In this document: piece by piece, positions 12,197-23,200 of the stretch
How the letters are laid out: each line of letters starts with the position of its first letter
Position numbering within the stretch: position 1 is the stretch's first letter
From: Tubiluchus corallicola
Taxonomy: Eukaryota > Priapulida > Priapulimorpha > Priapulimorphida > Tubiluchidae
DNA length: 64,000 bases
Assembly: GCA_030141605.1 (NCBI GenBank)
Contig: JAQGDQ010000479.1
Coordinates: 1 to 64,000, forward strand
Reading direction: 5' to 3'
The notes under the pieces: generated by a model
The model's input: only the letters and a program-made list of their open reading frames with translations
Database searches by the model: none
What the model was told of the DNA's origin: nothing
Made by a program: the position numbers and the translations under genes

Positions 12197-12500
12197 GCCA
12201 TAGGGATGTTAACCATACGGACTTTACCATAGGGATGTTAACCATATAGACTACCATAGGGATGTTAACCATACGGACTTTACCATAGGGATGTTAACCA
12301 TACGGACTTTACCATAGGGATGTTAACCATACGGACTTTACCATAGATGTCAACCATACGGACTTTACCATAGGGATGTTAACCATACAGACTTTACCAT
12401 AGGGATGTTAACCATACGGACTTTACCATAGGGATGTTAACCATACGGACTTTACCATAGGGATGTTAACCATACGGACTTTACCATAGGGATGGTAAAC
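12197..12500. repeat. Minisatellite, 29-bp unit, ~10 copies
   Basis: The unit ccatagggatgttaaccata plus cggacttta is repeated with few changes; one unit is shortened. Confidence 0.92.
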
Positions 12501-12977
12501 GATAATGATGCGTATCCATAAATACTGTGCCCATAATAATCTATTATTGTACCAATATGAAAAATTTGTTTTGTTGTTATCGTATCTCAATATCATTCCT
12601 TATCCTTCCGAATTTTGTGCATATTGTTGCTTATTAACTCACCCTTATAAAATCATTTTACTTCACTTTTTCAATTATACCTTGGAATTAACGCAAAAAA
12701 AATTAAAAAAAGAATTATTTATAAAGTTTTTTTGAACACAAACTTGATAATTTCTAAACGAAAAATATTGTTTGCTTATGAAGAGGCCAGTTCAAGAATA
12801 TGCCAGTACATGTGACAACACACACTGCGTGAGGGACAGTTCTTTCTCTACCTAAAGTGCAGCATCTTATCTCAGACATGTGCGCACATGGCTGCGTGCG
12901 CACAACAGCCAAACACCACGTCGCTGGAGCCGTGAGCACACAATGCTGAACTGTGAAAGAAGTGGTATTACGCTCAC

Positions 12978-13009
12978 CTGCTCTGGACCATACAAGTATA
13001 AAGAGAGAA
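12978..13009 (-). CDS. Candidate 32-nt mini-exon, tandem copy 1
   Basis: On the minus strand a pyrimidine-rich acceptor (ttttttctttag) precedes 32 bases and the donor CAG|gtgagc. After two leading bases the frame reads LSLYLYGPEQ. The end phase (0) would fit the membrane-protein exon that starts at 5044, but this link is an inference. A second copy lies at 13127-13158. Confidence 0.35.
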
Positions 13010-13126
13010 CTAAAGAAAAAAGACTTATTATACTGAATATTATCGATAATATTGAGTGAAAAAAGGGGGAGCTGCAGCACCACAGTACACAATGCTGTAC
13101 TGTGAAGGAAATGGTACTACCCTCAC

Positions 13127-13158
13127 CTGCTCTGGACCGTACAAGTATAAAGAAAGGA
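13127..13158 (-). CDS. Candidate 32-nt mini-exon, tandem copy 2
   Basis: Same structure as 12978-13009: acceptor cttttcttcag, 32 bases, donor CAG|gtgagg. Three bases differ from copy 1. Two are synonymous in the LSLYLYGPEQ frame and the third lies in the leading partial codon. Including both copies would shift the frame, so they would have to be alternatives. The surrounding ~140 bp is duplicated too (about 12945-13085 and 13090-13230). Confidence 0.35.
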
Positions 13159-13255
13159 CTGAAGAAAAGACATTATATTGAATATTATCGATAATACTGA
13201 GTGAAAATAGAGGGGTGCTGCAGTTCCACAGTACCTATACACGAGCCACCACTGA

Positions 13256-13398
13256 TATTGTATCTTATTGTGTTATCTTATTGTATCTTATTGTGTTATC
13301 TTATTGTATCTTATTGTGTTATCTTATTGCATCTTATTGTGTTATCTTATTGTATCTTATTGTGTTATTTTATTGTGTTATCTTATTGTATCTTATCT
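13256..13398. repeat. Low-complexity tandem 'ttgtatcttattgtgttatc'
   Basis: About six units of a 20-23 bp motif. All three plus frames stay open but are repeat artefacts. Confidence 0.9.
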
Positions 13399-13946
13399 TA
13401 TTATCGGAAAAACAGATTATCTATGTGGTATTGTTGGAGAAAAGCATCGTCTTGTATCATAATCGCAAAATTTTAATCGTTTAACATCCCTACTTTAGGA
13501 TTAAAACAGTGTGTGAAGGAATTGCCGTCATCCGAGTGAGAAACAAGTCTAGAATCTCTTCTTGCATTAACTTGATCTTTCTGAGTGCTCAGTCGTGATA
13601 TGCCTCATGCTGTGTTGTTGTCTCACATCATTGCAAGCACCAGTTCCGGAATACTATGCCCGCACACACCTAGTTACATGGATGTACTTGTGTTGATGAC
13701 GATTACTGCTTCGTTACCGCAGCATCATTGAGATTTCATTGTCGAGAGTTTCCTCATCCGTGTCCTAAATACGTAAAAACTTTTCACGTATGTATGCATT
13801 CACACAAGGTAGTTATGCTGTACATTTATACTGTGCTGAAAATACAGAGGAAAGAGGTGAGAAAGAGCCGAGTGGTCACGGTGTCTGCATGGCAGGCAAT
13901 TTTGTAAATGTAAAGTTAAGCAACACCAAAACGTAGATTGGTCACC

Positions 13947-14085
13947 TAAATTTAGAAAAACCTAACAAAGAAATTTGCAAAGATGTCAAATTTCAAATCG
14001 GACGTTTGAAAATGTGTACGAATTTGCAAATTTCACGCCGTTTCAAATCTTTGCAGATTTCTTTGTTAGGTTTTTCTAAATTTAG
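13947..14085. repeat. Long inverted repeat (hairpin)
   Basis: The arm 13947-13985 (taaatttagaaaaacctaac...) is nearly perfectly complementary to 14046-14085, with a loop of about 60 bp that is itself partly self-complementary. It may be a small MITE or a hairpin-forming unit. Confidence 0.85.
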
Positions 14086-14263
14086 ATGACAGCAATAAAA
14101 GAAACCCAACATGCTAAGTGACTTGTCCTTACAAAGCGGGGAATGCCAGCACATAAGTTGTCAAAACTTTTTGACAAGAATCGCGTAATAAAATTACGTT
14201 TAAAATGACGAGTTTGTAAAATGAACAAATGTCAAGAAACGAAGAATCTGGCTTCATCTTTAC

Positions 14264-17200
14264 CTGGCTTCACTTCTAGAACAGGTGTACTCAAACCACA
14301 TCACGTTCGGAATCAGGGTGGAATCTCTAACCATCAGGAATTCGGATATGGGCCTGCAACAGAGAAAAAAGACAATCACGTCGCATTCAGAGGTCGCCGG
14401 TTCAAATCCGGATCGGTCCCGAAACTTTCCCCTTTTCCTAGTCAAATTTGGCTTCAAAGGTTTCGCAAATGTGGCATCATATGATTATTGACCACAAATG
14501 GAGTTTTTGACATATTTGAAATTGAAGCCATTTTAACAGAGGTGAACGTCAGTCTTGTGTTTTCCGTACATATTAATTAGGGTGAATCACTTATGTACTG
14601 CACTTTGACAATTACAATAGGCTGCTGCACGTAAAACTGCCGTTTACCAAGATAATTTATTGCTGGTACAACGATGGTTTTATTAAAGGATGACAGGATG
14701 ATTTTTCATATCCTATCCCACTTTCAAGTGCCGTAAAAAGTATACATTTTAACACAATTAATACTGCAAAAATGTTTCTAATTACTAAATAATAGATCAA
14801 AATCTTAATTAACGGCAGGCGAGCCCAACTAGTGATGACATCTCAAGGTAACAATTTTCAACATCAAAAACATTCCATGAGCGTGTTGCACGTGTTTGCG
14901 AAAGCAAAAATTGAAGTACAGTGCTACTGTAAGATATTCGGTGTATTGTACTAAAACTCGGCGAGTTTCAAGACAAAAATTCAAATTTCAAATTTACCGC
15001 TGCATTTATACATGGGCTGCCTAAAGTGTGCAGTTCATCACAAACTAACACATCTGAACTGAGAAGTACAGCACTTGTTTTTTGTGAAACTAGTGCCCGT
15101 CTAATGGCGGGCATTAGCCAATGGCGAAATGCATGTAAGAACAAAGAACTAGTGGCGTGAATGCAAAACTGTGTTTGTGTGACCAGTAATAATTGCTGTA
15201 CATAAGTCACTTTTGAAAAAAATAGTATGTTTTCCTTCGACATTTTAAAGAGTAGGTTGTTTTAACCTACAGGGTTTTAATTTGGGCCCGCTTTAACCCT
15301 TTCATAGCCGTTGTATCCCGTGGGATACGAGAATATTTTCTGCTTTTAAAATTAATAAAATTTTAAAACTGACAGTTAATAGTTATTTTGATTTAAGCCA
15401 ATAACAATAGACTAAAAATGGTGATAAAATGGCAAACTAGAAAATCTACATAGCATAAAAAACTGCGCAAGGTACAGAGACGACTTTGTACAGATCAGCA
15501 TAGCATGGCATACTAAATGTCTTAAATACTTTAAAAAATTATCAGCTGTTGCAAAATGAAGCACATTTTATGCTTGCATTGAATCCCAATGCATCCCGTG
15601 GGATACAGGCTATATTTAGCATGCGGGCACGGGTAGAAAAAAATAATTATTATGTGTAAACAAGATGGATATACTGAACAAAAGTACCAAGCCAAAATTT
15701 TTTTTCTTATTAAAAAATAATTTGGGACTGAAAGGGTTAAGTGGCGACTACCGTATTATAGGATTGTCTTCGCAATATGTTTTGCTCAGACAAGGTCACT
15801 CTGTAAACTACAAGACCCATTCCACAGTATTGCTACGCAGCGGAATGAATAGATGTTGTAACATAAACTCTCACCAGGCAGCTACAGTGGAAAAACGTGG
15901 AGTTAGCACCATCATAACGAAGGCAAACCACAATATGGAATTAAGAATGCCGACCACAGCACCCCAGAACACTTGCTGGAAGGTGTGATAGTGTAAATAA
16001 ACCCTAAACGAAAGAAGCAAAAACAATTATGAATACAACAAACTATGTATAACGTGAACTGCTTTAATTCGAATCCTTGCATATCTCGAACAGATCGCGC
16101 AAACATCGAGTAACTTGAAATTCGTAGCCCTAATTATTGCATAACTCAAACCGAATTCCCAGTATAATTTATAAGAATCTAACTGAAATTACCCCGCCTA
16201 TCTCGAACAACTTCCCAAGCGAGAAATCCTATGCAAAAGAGTGCACCACATTACGATCTTAAGTTCTGTTCATTTCTGCAAAAATGCTAAGATTTCTTGT
16301 ATTACCTTAGCAGAACGCTGGACACAACATAGTCTAACGAACGAGGTTTAATAACTAGATCGCAATATTAGTGTTGCCAAATTCTATTTATTATGCTACT
16401 CAAACTACAATAAAGGTGGACCAGTCATTTTATTTTTGACTATTCATAAAAATTGATTGATATTTCATTAAAGACCCAGTTTGTCATTTTCAAAGTCGGT
16501 AGTGCATTGCCCGATGTTGCTGAGCAACTGATTTTTGTTTTCTTATTGTAGTCTGAGTAGCATAATTAATAGAATTCTGCAATAATAATATTGTGATCTG
16601 TATTAAACGATGTTCATTAAGCCATGTTGTGCACAGTGTTCTGCTAAGGCAGTCTGAGAAATCTTAGCATTTTTGGTGAAACTAACATTTAAAATTGTAA
16701 TGTGATGCACGTGGACCAGTCATTTCGTTCTTGATTTTTCGTAAAAATTGTTGTTCGATATTTGATTAATGCTCAGTTTGTCATTTTCACAACCTGCATT
16801 GTATTGTTGGACGTTGATGCGCGACTCAATCTTGTTTTCTTGTTGTAACTCGTACCTTCACACAACCCGAACAAATTTTCCAGTCCCGAGGTGTTCGAGT
16901 CATGTTACAATGTTCTTACCAAATCTTCCCAATTCAAAGATACTTCACGAAACACTTATGTAGAAAGTGTAATATGAACCATATAGATAATTTTAGAGAT
17001 AACAAATTCTTAAAGGACAAGAAAAGGGCCACCTGAAAGAGGTTTCAGAAAAATCGCCTTAAAATATTATATCACTTTACAGCATTTTTATGGATATAAC
17101 GTACTCGCATTAAAAGGAATCTTTGTTTGTTTTCATTTTAAATCTCCCGCAATACTGTTCCGATGGCGCCATTACATGACGTTACCTACGCTTTAAAATA

Positions 17201-20200
17201 CTATACTACTATACAGCATTTTTATGCATATAACATACTCGCGTTAAAAGGAATTTTTGTTTGTCTTCATTTTAAATCTCCCGTAATGATGTTCCGATGG
17301 CGCCATTACATAATGTTACTTACGCAAATGCAAACCAGGTCCCAAATGTCCCAAAAAACTTTCCATGCAAATCTATATTACATAGCATTTCGCTTACTGG
17401 CTGGAAAGACTTATGTAACTAGATATAATAATTTAAAATGTTTGTGCCAATTGGTAAAATGTCAATGCTCCAGGGTGCACCACTCACTAACCAAAAACAC
17501 ATGTTTACTCTTATTGAAAATATACACTAATTTAAGATTTTAATTAGTTATTAACATGTGTAATATGAAGTCTCTGATTATTTTTTCAAACTTTATTCAG
17601 TATCAACTAAACTTGTTTCGAATGATTTGTCGTCAAAATGGCTGCGCCTGACGGTTATTTGCTGTGAGTTTAAATTTAAAGGATTTATACTGCCGATGTA
17701 AGCCCTGTGCGCAAAAAGGTAGTACGTGATATAAACGTTCAAGACAAATTTCTTAAGATTTACGTAAGTGGACGGTTTTCTTGTGCTTTAAGTTACAGCA
17801 CTAGAAACAAGAAGGTTACATTTTGACCTAAAAGTGTTTATTGTTCATGAAATTTGCAATGGGCGTTTATTGTTACTGTTTGACGATTTTTTGAGAACAC
17901 ACCCCATTTTGCACTAATGGGACACAAATTATATCGAATGGCACAGAAAAGATGCGCCAATATTTAGACTACAATGGTATTAGAAAGAAATACCCAATAT
18001 TTAGACTACAATGGTATTAGAAAGAAATACCCAATATTTAGACTACAATGGTATTAGAAAGAAGTACCTAATATTTAGACTACAATGGTATTAGAAAGAA
18101 GTACCAAATATTTAGACTACAATGGTATTAGAAAGAAGTACCCAAATTTAGACTACAATGGTATTAGAAAGAAGTACCCAATATTTAGACTACAATGGTA
18201 TTAGAAAGAAGTACCAAATATTTAGACTACAATGGTATTAGAAAGAAGTACCAAATATTTAGACTACAATGGTATTAGAAAGAAGTACCAAATATTTAGA
18301 CTACAATGGTATTAGAAAGAAGTACCCCAGTATTTAGACTACAATGGTATTAGAAAGAAGTACCAACTATTTAGACTACAATGGTATTAGAAAGAAGTAC
18401 CAAATATTTAGACTACAATGGTATTAGAAAGAAGTACCAAATATTTAGACTACAATGGTATTAGAAAGAAGTACCAAATATTTAGACTACAATGGTATTA
18501 GAAAGAAGTACCCAATATTTAGACTACAATGGTATTAGAAAGAAGTACCCAATATTTAGACTACAATGGTATTAGAAAGAAGTACCCAAATTTAGACTAC
18601 AACAAATTTCAACACAACAGTGTTGTTATCGTTGTGAACGACCGAAAACCATAAAAATACATTTAATTTGCAATTAGATTAATAACCTGTAAAACCGCTA
18701 TTACTGTAGTACATATGGCTTCTATCTATCTCTTACCTATTCTGAAAATGGGCTTAACCTAATAGTGAACGGTTGCTCTAGTTTTGCTATATTCTGTACT
18801 ACTAGTTGGCTTCTACAAGACATTATATGCAGACATCATTTGACCTATATTTCTATGAAAACTTCTGTTTCAATAAATGTTAAAAGTACATTCTACTGTT
18901 ATACCTTTTGTCAGCAAGACAGTTGTAATTTAACAGAGTGATATTACAATACATTAATGTTTGGCTATGAAAGTTACAAGTCCATAGTTTTAGTAGTTTT
19001 TAAGAAAAATGTTTGCATGTTAAAAAATTAAATGCCGGTACAATACCAGTTAATCATCGGTTATTAGTATTGAACCCTGGCAGTCACAAGCCGTTTACTG
19101 ACCAGTTCTGGTGTTGCTTAACTTTTGTCACAAAGCACGAGTGTCTGTTCATGACTGCTGGAAGACTTTGCCTAATGGTAAATGGCAGCAGTAGGCATAC
19201 CTTGCATAGGAAACGAGAACGCCTAGTCCCAAGGATAGAAAAGTAACCCCGCAACGCCAGGCATTATCCAACGTTGTGCTTGGCCGATGTATCCTGAAAA
19301 ATTCCAAGTAACGGAAAAGATAAATAAAACACTAGAGTGACAATCTAGAGCAGCATTCATACCGAATACAGACTGGGTTCACACCATTTCTAGCTATCAG
19401 AGAACTGGGTATTAACAATAAAAATTCCCACGTTTTAAGGTCAAATACAGCATGCTTAATGAAGTTTCAGTTTAACACAAAAATAGAAAGAAAATACTCT
19501 AGTACACTAAAATTTTCCGATACTTTGAACTTTTTGTTGACGGCTTTATATAAGAGAAAAGCAAGTGTGAAGGTGTCACTTTTGAAGAAAATCTGGAACT
19601 TGATTTTGTGCATTTTACTCGTAAGACGGCGCCAGGAAAATTCAGTGCTTAGTGATGACAGTGTTTGAGTTTGGTTATCACACTATATTTTGCTGTGCAG
19701 CATTGTAGACGAATTTCGTCTCATAGCTTGCATTTGCTATTACGGATGACGTTAGATCGCATACCTGATAAATACAAACATTAACATATAAGAGGCGAAA
19801 AACCACATGAACTGTGAATGACTAGAAGGCATCCCGTACTCAGTAAAAGTAGTCTCGTGACCTGAAAATTAAAAAATGTCATCTGTAACTAATGATAGAC
19901 ACATTAATCATTCATCCATAAACTGGACAAACTGACAGTTTTTGCTTCCAGTGTAGGTGTTAGGGTGAACATTCTCTTCCAGAAAGCGAATGCGTATCAA
20001 ACCAAATTTGTGACCTTTGAATTCGAATCAAACCCAATTTTAGCATTTTCGAATCCGAATTCAGTTTTAAAGATTTCCGAATAAATTGCAAAGTTACTAA
20101 CAAAACGAGGTCTCACTATGATCATGCATATTACTTGTTTTTGGTCTGCAGTAAAAACGTTAAAATTTTGCACAGAAATTGTAGCTAAATTGGGCTGATT

Positions 20201-23200
20201 ACATGACGTTTCAAACGTTTTAATGATAAAGAACGTACGGCAAATAGAACCGAGAGCAGCACCGTTTCAGCCGAGCTCTAGCCGGTTTATTTCTACAATC
20301 GACCTAGTCGATAAGAAACCCAGCTATAATCGCGCCAGCCACTCAGTGATGGGAGTCGAGTTAGCCGACATTTTTGCCGGCAGCAAAGATTTTCGGTGTT
20401 CTGATAATCACGTGACACTGCAAATCACTGGTTGAAATACGGCAAACGCATTGCGGATTTGCGGTCAGATTGTGCGTGTGCTGACAAAGATACTAAACTT
20501 TAGAAATTTTTCAACAAGAAAGCAGTTCAAGTCAAAATTAAATTCACTGATAGAAAAACCTAAGTCACACGTATGGGATCACTGTGGTGTTCAAGATAAG
20601 TCACACGTATGGGATCACTGTGGTGTGCAAGATAAATCACACGTATGGGATCACTGTGGTGTTCAAGATAAGTCACACGTATGGGATCACTGTGGTGTTC
20701 AAGATAAGTCTCACGTATGGGATCACCGTGGTGTTCAAGATAAGTCACACGTATGGGATCACTGTGGTGTTCAAGATAAGTCACACGTATGGGATCACTG
20801 TGGTGTTCAAGATAAGTCACACGTATGGGATCACTGTGGTGTTCAAGATAAGTCACACGTATGGGATCACTGTGGTGTTCAAGATAAAGCCTGCCAAGAG
20901 CTGGACTTTATAACAATAAAAAAATGATCTCTAATACATTATTTGAATTTATACATCAGGTTTTTTCTGTGTTTAAACAACTCGAATTATTTTAAAAAAT
21001 GTCTCGATAATTAACAGTTAATTAACAACAGCCAAGAGAGCTGCACAAGCAGCCAACGGCTAGAGGGCGGAGGAGGTCAAGTGACCCAACGGCCATGTGT
21101 AGAGGAGTAAACCTTCCAAATGAGGAGTGGAGCCCCGAAGGCGGACTCACTGACTCCGGCAGCTCCTGCAGCCAACCTGGTGCCAAACGTATCGCTCCGC
21201 GTTCCTTTGGCCTACACCAGGGAGGAAGAGAGGGGGTTCCTATTGTCTGGGCAACTCAGGATCTCCACACACCTTGCCCAGGTGTGTGCCCTGGAGAGGC
21301 CATTCCAGTGGTTCAAGGATCGGGCTGCTCAGCCACAGTCCACGCTGCAGCTTCATCAATGTGATCAATAACTGACTCTCTTGGCGCACACTCCATTGTC
21401 TTCCGAGACAGAAGGATGCCAACAACAATAACTTATCATTTATCTAGTTAACAGAAATTTGCAGCTTTGGCTGACTTAGCTGATTTTTTCTTTAAGCCAA
21501 CTCAGCTGAAAAGACAGCCAACCTCAGCCAAGTTAGCTAATTTACTGTGTGTGTCAGCTGATGTAGTACCAACTAACCCAGCTTCAACCTCTAATGATAT
21601 ATTGATACACTAATAAATACATACTTACCATGAGGTGGTCTGGATTCCTTGAAAATATGTTTTAGCACATAATTAATTATTTCATTGCATATCAGACCAC
21701 AGAAAAACGAAAGCTGAAAATATAAATAAACAAAATAAAAGATTAAAAGAAAACGTGATGCTTTTCACATCCTGCTGCATTTTTCATATCCATCCCAAAT
21801 TTGAAGTACAGTAAAAAGTATACATTTTAACACCTATTTTAATACCAAAACATTTTTGGTAATTAAATAATAGGCTAAAAACTTAATTAATGACCGGCGA
21901 AGCCAGTTAGTAATGACATCACAACTGAACATAATTCCAAACAGCGCAAACATTCCACGATCGTGTTGCGTAAGCGAAAGTGAAAATTGAAAAACAGTGC
22001 TACTATACAATATTTACTGATAGATACAAAAACTAAGCAAATTTTACATTTAAAATTTAAATTTCAAGTTTACCGCTCTGCTCACGCATCGCAATTCAAA
22101 ATTCAAAAAGTGGCTTATAGCAGCATTTTAATTTTGCTCCTCCGTAGAAATACAGTTTGTGTTGAGCTTCGTCTTTGAACAAACAGCAATAAACCATTTT
22201 CTGATTTTTTTTACTACCAGGGCAGAATGGGATGTAGCACTACATGACTTTCTTAAACATATTAATGCCTTAAACTAAATATATATATCTTTCTCCAAAG
22301 TACCATTTTATCCTAAATGTGAACTGACAAAGACATCACAAAAAGTTTGTTAAACATTTGTAGAACGATTTGTGTGGGTGTCAGCAAAATTTGTAAAACC
22401 AAGTCGCGAAATTATTTTGGTGGTCAGAAACAATAAGTCCTCGCTTAACGACTCTCCATATAGCGACATTGAATCGTTTTAACGAAGCCGAACATTTGAA
22501 GACCTTTTTCACTTAACGACGCGCTGTTTCATTTTAGCGACAATTTTTTACTTTGCTCTAAGCCATTTTTTATGTTATCATAAACTTTTTTTATCTAATT
22601 TGATGCATTAAAACAGCACCTATTGCATTATTCCGTTCTAAAAATGCACTAGTAATGTAAACAGTGCAATTATTATACAAGTTCACGTTTTTGCTTCCCG
22701 ACTGACCACTAAATTTGGCATTTTGTATCAAGCGAGATCTGCCTGATACCGAGTTTTGCCTGCAACCGGTTGCTATACTAGACAATATTACACCAATCAG
22801 ACTAGATAAAATTCCCAAGGTCGCCCAGCCCTAAGGCTTTGACTGCTGCAGAGATTGTAGTGATTATTGTATTGTTAGATCGCTGCTTACTCTTAAATGT
22901 TAACAAAAGAGAAACCGTTAGCCACTGCCTACTCTTAAATGTTAACGAAAGAGAAACCGTTAACCACTGCCTACTCTTAAATGTTAACAAAAGAGAAACC
23001 GTTAGCCACGGCCTACTCTTAAATGTTAACGAAAGAAAAACCGTTAACCACTGCCTACTCTCAAATGTTACCAAAAGAGAAACCGTTAACCACTGCCTAC
23101 TCTTAAATGTTAACGAAAGAGAAACCTTTAGCCGCTGCCTACTCTTAAATGTTAACGAAAGAGAAACCATTAATCACTGCCTACTCTTAAATGTTAACGA

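Noticed and set aside
12505-12735. 76-codon plus frame after the 29-bp minisatellite
   Set aside because: AT-rich, no motif, no splice or promoter support.
14373-14445. tRNA gene
   Set aside because: Only a B-box-like part is present, with no A box or acceptor stem.
14260-14457. 65-codon minus frame starting [10 protein letters not shown]
   Set aside because: Its first half is SINE and intron sequence; only the part from 14353 on is the DOLPP1 exon.
17957-18602. CRISPR-like regular array
   Set aside because: The units are contiguous with no unique spacers, and the genome is eukaryotic.
19013-19246. 77-codon plus frame
   Set aside because: Antisense to DOLPP1 exon 5, which has matching phase and homology.
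20451-20927. 158-codon frame with nine 12-residue repeats
   Set aside because: A minisatellite with period 36 lying in a DOLPP1 intron on the other strand. Three frames and the reverse strand are equally open.
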